Shown here: positions 52,514 through 60,277 of the stretch, piece after piece | Position numbering within the stretch: position 1 is the first letter of the stretch | How the letters are laid out: each line of letters opens with the position of its first letter | NCBI GenBank assembly: GCA_964498125.1 | Contig: CAZCGE010000079.1 | Span: 49,476 to 113,475, forward strand | From: CAMDBL01 sp964498125 | Lineage (GTDB): Bacteria > Pseudomonadota > Alphaproteobacteria > Rhizobiales > Hyphomicrobiaceae | DNA: 64,000 nucleotides | Direction: 5' to 3' | Notes under the pieces: model-generated | What the model saw: only the letters and a program-made list of their open reading frames with translations | Databases searched by the model: none | Told to the model about the DNA's origin: nothing | Position numbers and translations under genes: made by a program

Positions 52514-53512
52514 ATGAAGCTCGCAGCCCGGCAGATGATCGGTCGCCTGACGCGCAGCGCGCGGCTACGCAAGACGCCGCGCGGACTACTCGCCCTGCGG
52601 GCCATCCAACCCAAAGCACCAGCGGCTCTGGAAGGTGCGCGGCGATTGTTCCAGCAACAACCGCAAGCGGCCAGGACATATGGCCGAATCGGCGAACTCG
52701 AGGTCCGCCTGGCCATCGGCCGCAACGACGTACGTCGCGCTCAACGCCTGCGCTACATGGTGTTCTATGAGGAGATGTCGGCGACGCCGTCTTTCAAGGC
52801 CATGTTCCGGCGGCGCGACGAAGACCATTACGATCGGATTTGCGATCATCTTCTGGTCCTCGATACCTCTGTGAACGGTCAGGACAAGCTGGCCTGGGCC
52901 GGAACCCGGCGTTCCCGCGTGGTCGGAACCTACAGGATCTTGCGCCAGGACGTGGCCCAGTCCACGCACGGCTTCTACACGCAAGGCGAATACGATATCG
53001 CACCACTGATCGCCGCCCGCTCATCGAAATACCGTTTCATGGAGCTCGGCCGGTCGTGCGTGCTTAAACCCTATCGCAATAAGCGCACCGTCGAGCTGCT
53101 GTGGCACGGACTGTGGACCTACGTCCGCGAGCACAAGGTCGACGTCATGATCGGATGCGCTAGCTTCGAGGGTACCGATCCGAATGCGCACGCCATGGCC
53201 CTGAGCTACCTGCACCACTATTGCCTGGCGCCGCCCGATTGGTTGTGCCGGGCCCACCCTCACTTGCATGTGCCAATGAACCGGATCGCCAAGGAGGCGA
53301 TCGACGTCAAGGCCGCGTTGAAAGGGTTGCCACCGCTGATCAAGGGCTATTTGCGCCTCGGCGCCACCATCGGCGACGGTGCGGTCATCGATCGCCAGTT
53401 CGGCACCACCGACGTGTTGATCATCCTGCCGGTGGAAAAGATCGACCCGCGCTACTTCGAGCACTTCGGCGCGCCCAACGAGATCAAGAGTCGAGTCGCG
53501 CTCGACAGCTGA
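52514..53512 (+). CDS. GNAT family acyltransferase, OlsB/hemolysin-like
   Basis: 332 residues. LEVRLAIGRNDVRRAQRLRYMVFYEEM, DHLLVLD, RVVGTYRIL, YDIAPL, FMELGRSCVLKPYRNKRTVELLWHGLWTY and CASFEGTDPNAHAMALSYLHHY are the blocks of the OlsB (ornithine N-acyltransferase, lyso-ornithine lipid) and hemolysin-like group. It probably N-acylates an amino acid with a 3-hydroxyacyl-ACP at the membrane. No olsA is adjacent. The N-terminal ~60 residues are basic and extra. Confidence 0.82.
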   Translation: MKLAARQMIGRLTRSARLRKTPRGLLALRAIQPKAPAALEGARRLFQQQPQAARTYGRIGELEVRLAIGRNDVRRAQRLRYMVFYEEMSATPSFKAMFRRRDEDHYDRICDHLLVLDTSVNGQDKLAWAGTRRSRVVGTYRILRQDVAQSTHGFYTQGEYDIAPLIAARSSKYRFMELGRSCVLKPYRNKRTVELLWHGLWTYVREHKVDVMIGCASFEGTDPNAHAMALSYLHHYCLAPPDWLCRAHPHLHVPMNRIAKEAIDVKAALKGLPPLIKGYLRLGATIGDGAVIDRQFGTTDVLIILPVEKIDPRYFEHFGAPNEIKSRVALDS

Positions 53513-53553
53513 GATAGGCGGGCAGGCGCCGGTTGCGCATCAGGCCCCTGCCA

Positions 53554-53730
53554 CTACTGCCGCACGATGCCGGCGCGGTGGATGACCGACGACCCGGATC
53601 GTCACGTCGGCGAGGCCGCCGGGGCCAAACGGCACGATGACGCGGATTGGCTTATCGGGGTAGGCGGCCTGCGCCATGGCGCGGCGGCCCCGCAGCCCGT
53701 GAATGCGCGCCGGGTGATCGTGAGGGTCAT
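53554..53730 (-). pseudogene. Internally deleted, frameshifted Bug/TctC solute-binding protein gene
   Basis: Begins MTLTITRRAFTG at 53730 with AGGAG upstream, shifts frame inside the signal peptide, then reads AQAAYPDKPIRVIVPFGPGG and LADVTIRV, the N-terminal hallmark of Bug proteins. It then jumps in another frame to VIHRAGIVRQ and a stop, the C-terminal end, so about 250 residues are missing. It lies directly downstream of the lactonase gene on the same strand; an intact version would have supplied substrate to this operon. Confidence 0.82.
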
Positions 53731-53757
53731 CAACTTTGCACTCCTGTCGTCGATTAT

Positions 53758-54612
53758 TCAAAAGCCGTAGAGCCGCGCCGGATTGTCGACCAGCAATCGG
53801 CGCTGCATGTCCGCCGTGGTCGCAAAGCGCGGCACGAGATCGACCAGATCGGCTTCATCAACCGGATGCACCAGGTTGGGATGCGGAAAATCCGTGCCCC
53901 ACAGCGTGCGATCGGGGAGCGCCGCGACAATCGTTGCCGCAATCGGCACGGCATCGCCGAATGGTGGCTTGGAGATGCGCTCGGCGCCGCACACCTTGAT
54001 CCAGCAGCGCTCCAATCGCGCCAACTCGAGCAGTGCGCCGACGTTGGGCTGCTTCGGCCCCAGCGCGGCCTCGACGCGGCCCATGTGATCGATGACGAAC
54101 GGCACGGGCAACGCCCTGATCATGTCGCTCAGCGGCACGATGTCCGGCGCATCGAGATGCAAGACGACATGCCAGCCGAGCAGCCGGATGCGCGCGATCG
54201 TACGGTGGAAGAAGGCCATGTCGGGCGCACCACCCAGATGACGGACGAAATTGAAGCGAGCGCCGCGCACCCCACCGGCGTGCAACGCCTCCAGATCGCG
54301 ATCCGTCATCGACTCATCGGCGATGGCGACGCCACGAAAGCGCGCCGGATCGGAGGCGATGCAGTCGAGCATGGCGCGATTGTCGGCGCCATGGCAGCTC
54401 GCTTGCACGATGACCGCGCGGCCAACGCCGAGCCTGGCGTGCAAGGCCGCGAGCGCATCCTTGGGTGCATCTTCCGGCGTATAGCGGCGATTGGCTGCGT
54501 AGGGAAACACCGCCGCCGGGCCGAACACGTGACAATGCGCGTCGCAGGCCAACGGCGGCAGGGTAAAGTCCGGGCGACGCTTGGCGACCGCGGTTGCCTG
54601 AGCCGAACTCAT
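53758..54612 (-). CDS. Amidohydrolase, 2-pyrone-4,6-dicarboxylate lactonase-like
   Basis: 284 residues. CDAHCHVFGP (HxH metal site), VIVQASCHGADNRAML, RGARFNF, VPFVIDHMGR and LWGTDFPHPN are the blocks of the LigI/PDC-hydrolase group of amidohydrolases. It would open a 2-pyrone ring to a 4-oxalomesaconate-type product. ATG 54612 overlaps the stop of the dioxygenase gene by one base (TGATG), so the two are coupled. Confidence 0.85.
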   Translation of the reverse strand: MSSAQATAVAKRRPDFTLPPLACDAHCHVFGPAAVFPYAANRRYTPEDAPKDALAALHARLGVGRAVIVQASCHGADNRAMLDCIASDPARFRGVAIADESMTDRDLEALHAGGVRGARFNFVRHLGGAPDMAFFHRTIARIRLLGWHVVLHLDAPDIVPLSDMIRALPVPFVIDHMGRVEAALGPKQPNVGALLELARLERCWIKVCGAERISKPPFGDAVPIAATIVAALPDRTLWGTDFPHPNLVHPVDEADLVDLVPRFATTADMQRRLLVDNPARLYGF

Positions 54613-55580
54613 CAATGCCCTCCAGATGCCGGCACCGGCGGCGTGCCGTGCGTGTGGAAGCTGTCGATCGTCTTCAGGCCCCAGGCCTGGCCTTTCTTCC
54701 GCTCGGCCTCGGTCCACGTCACCGTCTGCCAGTCGGGCGCGAGGATCAGGCGCGCGCCGGCATTGTCGACCTCGATGCGGTTGCCGGCCGGCTCGTAGAC
54801 GTAGAGAAAGAACGTCTGCTGAATGGCGTGCTTGTGCGGCCCGGTCTCGATGAAGACACCATTCTCCAGGAAGATGTCGGCCGCCTGCAGCACCTGCTCG
54901 CGCTGGTCGACAGCATATGTCAGGTGATGAAAGCGGCCCTTGGTTGCGGTCGCATCGCGCGTGTAGGCGACGTCATAGGACTTGTTGTTGACGGTGAACC
55001 AGCAGCCGGCGACCGCGCCGGTGTCGAGCACGATCTGCTCGGTGATGCGACTGCCGAGCGCTTGCGGAATAAATTCGCGGATGGCGCCGACGTCGGTGGC
55101 GAGCAGATTGAAATGGTCGAGCCGGCGCACGCAGGCGCCGCGGCCATGATTGCGCTGCGCCTGGTTCTTGAGCGCGGGCCGCTCGGCCGGCGGGGCTTCG
55201 TAGCGGTTCGTATCGTAGTAGATCTCGAAGACATGGCCGTCGGGATCACGGAACTGATAGGCCGGCCCATGGCCGAGATCGCCCTCGCTCCAGCCGATGC
55301 CGGCGCCGAGCCGCTCAATGGCGACGACGCGGCGCTGCAGGGCTTGCGGGCTCGTGCAGCGATAGCCGGCGTGGCGCATGCCGGTGGTGCTGGCGGCCGT
55401 GAGCTTCAACGTGTGGAACTCGTAATCGTCCCAGGCCCTGAGATAGACGCTGTCGCCATCGCGACCACTCTCGGTCAGGCCGAGCACGCGGACGAAGAAA
55501 TCGAGGCTCGCCTCGGGCTTGTCGGTCAGCAGCTCGACGTGGCCCAGATGCGCGACGTCGAAAATCGGCTCGGTGATCAC
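54612..55580 (-). CDS. Type I extradiol ring-cleaving dioxygenase (VOC family)
   Basis: 322 residues, two VOC modules. The first begins DVAHLGHVELLTDKPEASLDFFV; the second has RLDHFNLLATD, RFHHLTYAV and NRIEVDN, giving the His-His-Glu iron site. This is the catechol 2,3-dioxygenase-like class. Start GTG 55580, with GGAG eight bases upstream, overlaps the stop of the PIG-L gene (GTGA). Its place among oxalomesaconate-type enzymes suggests a trihydroxylated or carboxylated catechol as substrate. Confidence 0.88.
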   Translation of the reverse strand: MITEPIFDVAHLGHVELLTDKPEASLDFFVRVLGLTESGRDGDSVYLRAWDDYEFHTLKLTAASTTGMRHAGYRCTSPQALQRRVVAIERLGAGIGWSEGDLGHGPAYQFRDPDGHVFEIYYDTNRYEAPPAERPALKNQAQRNHGRGACVRRLDHFNLLATDVGAIREFIPQALGSRITEQIVLDTGAVAGCWFTVNNKSYDVAYTRDATATKGRFHHLTYAVDQREQVLQAADIFLENGVFIETGPHKHAIQQTFFLYVYEPAGNRIEVDNAGARLILAPDWQTVTWTEAERKKGQAWGLKTIDSFHTHGTPPVPASGGH

Positions 55581-56302
55581 GCCAGCATCTCCACGGCCTC
55601 GGGGAACAGGCGCTGATAGGCCTCGCCGTAGGTCATCGGCCGGCCGGAGTTGCGCCCGCCCTGCATGCCGCGGTTGAGCGCCACCCGCGTATAGTACTCC
55701 CACAGGTGCTTTTGCGCCGCCAGCACCTCGAAGGCTTTGCGCTTGGTCTCCCAGACATCATCGATATTGAGAATGACGTTCGGCTTGTAATTGCACTGCT
55801 CGGGTTGGTGCGGCTCGAACAGGAACACCGGCGGAGCGGTGTAGGCGCGCGTGTGATCGGGTTTGTGGCCGGCGGCCTGGGCGATGACGCGCGCTTCCTG
55901 CGCGAAATGCGCCGCCAGCGGATGATCGAAGTTGTAGGGGTCCTCCAGGGCGTGGGTCAGGACGAACGCCGGCTTGACCTCACGGTAGATATCGACGGTG
56001 CGGTCGAGCATCTGCGGCGTGATGCGCAGGGGATAATCGCCCGCGTCGAAAAACTCGATCTCGGCGCCGAGGACGCGCGCGGCTTCGGCGGCCTCGTCCT
56101 TGCGCTGCGCCTTGACATCGGCCATCTGCACGCCCGCGGCCTTCCAGGCGAACTGGCTTTCACCGCGCTCGCCAAAGGACAGGCAGACGATCTTGACGCG
56201 CCACCCCTTGGCGGCATGCAGCGCGATGGCGCCACCGGCCCGCCAGACGAAGTCGCCGGGGTGGGCAGTAATGACGAGACCGGATTTCGGCGTGGTGGTC
56301 AT
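55577..56302 (-). CDS. PIG-L family hydrolase, GalB-like 4-oxalomesaconate hydratase
   Basis: 241 residues. LVITAHPGDFVWRAGGAIALHAAKGWRVKIVCLSFGERGES is the LmbE/PIG-L metal site but with HPGDF in place of HPDDE; HALEDPYNFDHPLAAHFAQEARV and VFLFEPHQPEQCNYKPNVILNI closely fit the GalB subgroup (gallate pathway) as I recall it rather than sugar deacetylases. It would hydrate 4-oxalomesaconate to 4-carboxy-4-hydroxy-2-oxoadipate. ATG 56302 with AAGG upstream. Confidence 0.82.
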   Translation of the reverse strand: MTTTPKSGLVITAHPGDFVWRAGGAIALHAAKGWRVKIVCLSFGERGESQFAWKAAGVQMADVKAQRKDEAAEAARVLGAEIEFFDAGDYPLRITPQMLDRTVDIYREVKPAFVLTHALEDPYNFDHPLAAHFAQEARVIAQAAGHKPDHTRAYTAPPVFLFEPHQPEQCNYKPNVILNIDDVWETKRKAFEVLAAQKHLWEYYTRVALNRGMQGGRNSGRPMTYGEAYQRLFPEAVEMLA

Positions 56303-56315
56303 GCGAGCCCTTTCC

Positions 56316-56344
56316 AAGGTGTCTGACATCCTGTCAGACACCTT
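56316..56344. repeat. Perfect 13 bp hairpin between the tautomerase and hydratase genes
   Basis: AAGGTGTCTGACA (56316-56328), loop TCC, TGTCAGACACCTT (56332-56344). It is inside the predicted operon, just upstream of the hydratase start, and almost identical in stem to the hairpin at 58883-58907. Confidence 0.9.
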
Positions 56345-56348
56345 CTCC

Positions 56349-57464
56349 CTACTCCGCAGCCGCACGCCTGGGTACTGTGCCCTGCGCCAGCACCGTATCC
56401 GGCACATAGGCGAGCCCATCGAACAATAGCCGCGCCGTGCGTAACAGTCCCGCGCGCTCGACCACCGGCTCGGTCGCGGTGCCGCCGACCTCGAGGCGCA
56501 CGCTGAACTCGCCGGTCGGATGTTCCACCGACAGCGTCTTGATGCGACCGGCCGGAATCTGGGCGACCGATGCCGCCGGTGAGCCTGGCAGCACGCAGGC
56601 CGTCGCTACCGTCACGGCGGCAAAGACGCCGATCGAGGCGTGGCACTCGTGCGGGATGAAGCTGCGCGTGGCGACATGCCCGCCAGCCCTGGGCGCGGCC
56701 ACCAGCGCGATCTTGGGCACGACTTTCTTCGACACATCGCCGAGGTTCATCAGCGGACCGGCGGCGAGCCGGATCTCCTCCAGCCGCGCCTTCAACTCCT
56801 TATCGGCGTTGAGCTGGTCGCGTGGCTCGTAGCCGGTCCGCCCGACGTCGGCGGCGCGCAGCACCATCACCGGCATGCCGTTGTCGATCAGGGTGACATC
56901 GACGCCGGCAACGCGATCCACGGGCCATCCCGTCGGCAACAGCTTGCCGCAGACCGAGCCCGCCGCTTCGAGAAAATCGATGGCGATCGGCGCGGCGGTG
57001 CCGGGTGCGCCGTCGATGCGGGCGTTGCCCTGGTAGTTGACGCGCCCGCCCGGTGTTTCGATCAGCACCTCGGCGATGGTGCCGGTGTTGATGGTGCGGA
57101 TCTTGAAGCGCGTCGTCGGATCACCGGCCTTGATCAGCCCGCGCTCGATGGCGAAGGGGCCGACGCCAGCGAGAATGTTGCCGCAGTTCGGCGTCGTGTC
57201 GACCATCGGCTTGTCGACATTCACCTGGGCAAACAGGAAATCGATATCGGCGCCGGGCGTCCGCGCCCGCGAGACCACCGCGACCTTGCTGGTCAGCGGA
57301 TGGGCGCCGCCGAGGCCATCGACCTGGCGGGGGTCGGGCGAGCCCATCACCGACAGCAGAAAGGCATCGCGGGCGCCGGTTTCGGACGGCAGGTCCTCGG
57401 CCAGGAAATAGGCGCCCTTCGAGGTGCCGCCCCGCAACATCATGCAGCGCACGCCGGTTTGCAT
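56349..57464 (-). CDS. PrpF family isomerase, 4-oxalomesaconate tautomerase-like
   Basis: 371 residues. RCMMLRGGTSKGAYFLAEDLP, RQVDGLGGAHPLTSKVAVVSR, TTPNCGNILAGVGPFAIERG (catalytic Cys) and FIPHECHASIGVFAAVTVATACVLPGS match the PrpF/GalD/LigU group. In gallate and protocatechuate 4,5-cleavage pathways this enzyme interconverts tautomers of oxalomesaconate before hydration. ATG 57464 has AGAAGG eight bases upstream; ATG 57473 is too close to that site. First gene of the predicted operon. Confidence 0.88.
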   Translation of the reverse strand: MQTGVRCMMLRGGTSKGAYFLAEDLPSETGARDAFLLSVMGSPDPRQVDGLGGAHPLTSKVAVVSRARTPGADIDFLFAQVNVDKPMVDTTPNCGNILAGVGPFAIERGLIKAGDPTTRFKIRTINTGTIAEVLIETPGGRVNYQGNARIDGAPGTAAPIAIDFLEAAGSVCGKLLPTGWPVDRVAGVDVTLIDNGMPVMVLRAADVGRTGYEPRDQLNADKELKARLEEIRLAAGPLMNLGDVSKKVVPKIALVAAPRAGGHVATRSFIPHECHASIGVFAAVTVATACVLPGSPAASVAQIPAGRIKTLSVEHPTGEFSVRLEVGGTATEPVVERAGLLRTARLLFDGLAYVPDTVLAQGTVPRRAAAE

Positions 57465-57522
57465 GGGTGTCATCCTTCTGGCTCATCCGATCTTGATCTT
57501 GCCGCGAATTTCGACCTCGCGC

Positions 57523-57630
57523 CAGTAGGTCGGGTCGAGCCCCGGCATCTGCACTCAGCCGGGGGAGACCCGACGCTGCGGGCGTGCCGTGGAATGTCGG
57601 GTCTCGCGAAGCGCTCGACCCGACCTACTG
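57523..57630. repeat. 108 bp element with 18 bp perfect terminal inverted repeats
   Basis: CAGTAGGTCGGGTCGAGC (57523-57540) is perfectly complementary to GCTCGACCCGACCTACTG (57613-57630). It is a relative of the element at 10893-10987. Together with promoter sequence it fills the 57474-57709 gap between the divergent tautomerase and dapE genes. Just left of it the minus strand reads WREVEIRGKIKIG and a stop, a possible gene stub. Confidence 0.85.
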
Positions 57631-57709
57631 CCGGCTCAATTGCGGAATTGCCCGCCGCGGGGGGGATCGGTAGTGTCGCCTGCCGTTCCAACGGATAAGC
57701 GAGATCTCA

Positions 57710-58891
57710 ATGCTGGCGCCCGTCGATCCCCGCGATCCCATCGCCTTGACACAAGCACTGGTGCGCTGCCCTTCGGTGACGCCGGCGGAGGGCGGAGCAC
57801 TGACGCTCCTGCAATCCGTGCTCGAGCCGGCGGGCTTCGTCTGCCACCGCATGACCTTCACCGAGCCGGGCACGCCGGACGTCGGGAACTTCTACGCGCG
57901 CATCGGCACGCGGGCGCCGAACCTGTGCTTCGCCGGCCATACCGACGTGGTGCCGCCTGGCGACACGGCGGCCTGGACGCATCCGCCGTTCGGCGGCGAG
58001 ATCCACGGTGGCCGTTTGTACGGACGCGGTGCGGTCGACATGAAGGGCGCGATCGCCTGCTTTGTATCGGCTGCGCTGCGCCAGATCGACAAGGCGGGCA
58101 AGGACGCGCCGGGCTCGATTTCGCTGCTGATCACCGGCGACGAGGAGGGCCCCTCGATCAACGGCACGATGAAGGTGCTCGACTGGCTGCAGGCGCGCGG
58201 CGAAAAGCTCGATGCCTGCGTGGTCGGCGAGCCCTCCAACCCTGAGGCGCTCGGTGACGAGATCAAGATCGGCCGGCGCGGTTCGCTCAATGGCGAGCTG
58301 GTGATCGGCGGCAAGCAGGGCCATGCCGCCTACCCGCATCTGAGCGACAACCCGATCCCCAAACTCGCCCGCTTCATCGATCGCCTGTCGTCGCAACCGC
58401 TGGATAGCGGCACCGACCACTTCGAGCCCTCGCGCCTGCAAGTCACGGTGATCTCGGTGCCCAATACCGCCACCAATGTCATCCCCGCCGAGGCGCGCGC
58501 GAAGTTCAACATCCGCTACAATGACCTGTGGAATAGGCCCAAGGTCGAGGACTGGGTGCGGCTGCAGTGCGCCGCCGCCGCGACGGCGACAGCCGCCAAC
58601 TACGAGGTGAGCTTCTCCGGCACCGGCGATGTCTTTCTGACCGAGGCGGGGCCGTTGGTGGAGGCCATGCGCGAAGCGGTGCGGGCCGCCACCGGACGGA
58701 CACCGGCGCTGACCACGGGCGGCGGCACCTCGGACGCCCGCTTCATCAAGGATCACTGCCCGGTGATCGAGTTCGGCCTCGTCAACGCCACCATCCACAG
58801 CATCGACGAGCACACCGCCGTGGCCGACCTCTCCGCGCTCACTGATATATATCAGCGATTTATCGCGCGGGTGCTGGGCCACGGTGTCTGA
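57710..58891 (+). CDS. dapE: Succinyl-diaminopimelate desuccinylase
   Basis: 393 residues. M20 metallopeptidase with di-zinc ligands in CFAGHTDVVPPGD, YGRGAVDMKGAIA and LLITGDEEGPSINGT, dimerisation domain RRGSLNGELVIGGKQGHAAYPHL, and the closing TGGGTSDARFIKDHCPVIEFG with the last His in ATIHSIDEH. It makes LL-diaminopimelate for lysine and peptidoglycan. Stands alone here; its TGA is inside the hairpin at 58883. Confidence 0.96.
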   Translation: MLAPVDPRDPIALTQALVRCPSVTPAEGGALTLLQSVLEPAGFVCHRMTFTEPGTPDVGNFYARIGTRAPNLCFAGHTDVVPPGDTAAWTHPPFGGEIHGGRLYGRGAVDMKGAIACFVSAALRQIDKAGKDAPGSISLLITGDEEGPSINGTMKVLDWLQARGEKLDACVVGEPSNPEALGDEIKIGRRGSLNGELVIGGKQGHAAYPHLSDNPIPKLARFIDRLSSQPLDSGTDHFEPSRLQVTVISVPNTATNVIPAEARAKFNIRYNDLWNRPKVEDWVRLQCAAAATATAANYEVSFSGTGDVFLTEAGPLVEAMREAVRAATGRTPALTTGGGTSDARFIKDHCPVIEFGLVNATIHSIDEHTAVADLSALTDIYQRFIARVLGHGV

Positions 58892-58907
58892 CATCTTGTC
58901 AGACACC
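58883..58907. repeat. Stop-codon hairpin of dapE, perfect 11 bp stem
   Basis: GGTGTCTGACA (58883-58893), loop TCT, TGTCAGACACC (58897-58907). The dapE TGA (58889-58891) is inside the left arm, as the higA stop is inside its hairpin at 5294. Confidence 0.9.
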
Positions 58908-58957
58908 TCCGCGCGGCTCGTATATGATTGCCCCAAACGGCAGAGGGCAACAGCAGC

Positions 58958-60217
58958 GTGGCGACGGCACAAATTCCCGCGGAGGCGGCGAGCGACATCG
59001 ACTCGGCGAAGGCTTGGCTGCGGCTGCTGGCCGCCTTGCTGATCGGCAGCGTCGGCTCGACCGGCATGTGGTCCGTCGTGGTGGCGCTGCCGGCGGTGCA
59101 GGCGGAATTTGGCGTCGGCCGGTCCGAGGCGTCGCTGCCCTATACGCTGGCGATGATCGGCTTCGGCGTCGGCGGCATCGCGATGGGCCGCATCATGGAT
59201 CGCCTCGGCGTCATCGTCGCGGTGCTGATCGGCGTAGCGCTGCTGAGCGCCGGCTACATCGCCGCCGGACTGGCACAGACGCTCTGGCAATATACGCTGG
59301 CCTATGGTGTGCTGATCGGGCTCGGCTCCTCGGCCATGTTCGCGCCGCTGATGGCCGACATCTCGCACTGGTTCCGGCGGCGGCGCGGCATCGCCGTGGC
59401 GATCTGCGCCTGCGGCAGCTATCTGGCCGGCACCATCTGGCCGCCGATCCTGCAGCACTTCATCGCCACCGAGGGCTGGCGCGCCACGCACATCGGCTAT
59501 GGCATTCTTTGCCTGGTCGTCATGCTGCCGCTGACGCTGGCCTTCCGCACCCGCGCGCCGACCGATCCCGACGGCCACGCGACGGCCGCGGCCTGGCGGC
59601 CAAAGCCGCTGTCGTTATCGCCGGGTGTGCTGCAGGTGCTGTTGCTCGTCGCCGGCGCGGCATGCTGCGTTGCCATGTCGATGCCGCAGGTGCACATCGT
59701 CGCCTACTGCGGCGACCTCGGCTTTGGCGCGGCGCGTGGCGCCGAGATGCTGTCACTGATGCTCGGCATGGGCATCGTCAGCCGGTTGATCTCGGGGCTC
59801 GTCGCCGACCGCATCGGCGCGCTCGCCACGCTGCTGCTCGGCTCGACGCTGCAGGCCATCGCGCTGCTGCTCTATCTGCCGTTCGACGGCCTCGCCTCGC
59901 TGTATATCGTGTCGGGCCTGTTCGGCCTGTTCCAGGGCGGCATCGTGCCGATGTACGCGCTGATCGTGCGCGACCACTTCTCACCCAAAGAGGCTGGCGC
60001 GCGCGTCGGCCTCGTCATCATGGCGACGCTGATCGGCATGGCCTTCGGCGGCTGGGTGTCCGGCGCCATCTTCGACTATACGGGCTCCTACCAAACAGCC
60101 TTCCTCAACGGCATCGCCTGGAACCTGCTCAACATCGCCATCGTCGCGGGATTGATGTGGAGTGCGCGGCGCGGGCGGGAAATGACCACATTGCATTTGC
60201 ACTCGCGCTCGCGCTGA
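58958..60217 (+). CDS. MFS transporter
   Basis: 419 residues, twelve predicted membrane helices. Helix 1-2 region LLAALLIGSVGSTGMWSVVVALPAVQAEFGV, the MFS loop GRIMDRLG after helix 2, and FRRRRGIAVAICACGSYLAG. The layout and the RGIA motif resemble the monocarboxylate/oxalate-formate branch. GTG 58958 has AGAGGG ten bases before; a TTG at 58928 is in frame. It probably carries an organic acid. The MBL gene follows within 60 bases. Confidence 0.9.
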   Translation: MATAQIPAEAASDIDSAKAWLRLLAALLIGSVGSTGMWSVVVALPAVQAEFGVGRSEASLPYTLAMIGFGVGGIAMGRIMDRLGVIVAVLIGVALLSAGYIAAGLAQTLWQYTLAYGVLIGLGSSAMFAPLMADISHWFRRRRGIAVAICACGSYLAGTIWPPILQHFIATEGWRATHIGYGILCLVVMLPLTLAFRTRAPTDPDGHATAAAWRPKPLSLSPGVLQVLLLVAGAACCVAMSMPQVHIVAYCGDLGFGAARGAEMLSLMLGMGIVSRLISGLVADRIGALATLLLGSTLQAIALLLYLPFDGLASLYIVSGLFGLFQGGIVPMYALIVRDHFSPKEAGARVGLVIMATLIGMAFGGWVSGAIFDYTGSYQTAFLNGIAWNLLNIAIVAGLMWSARRGREMTTLHLHSRSR

Positions 60218-60277
60218 TCACGCGCTAAATCGTGGAGCCAGCCCACCTGCTTGCAGCATCTCATCGGAGGAGACCCC

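Noticed and set aside
57483..57522. Minus-strand frame ending WREVEIRGKIKIG as the end of a gene
   Set aside because: It may be a stub of a lost gene, but only about 13 residues lie outside the repeat element, too few to name or annotate.
57707..59578. A 623-codon open frame on the minus strand opposite dapE and the MFS gene, and similar long frames opposite purF, ileS, dnaB and map
   Set aside because: These are antisense shadows caused by high GC at third positions; the sense strands carry clear conserved families and the shadow proteins are Arg/Ala/His-rich without motifs.
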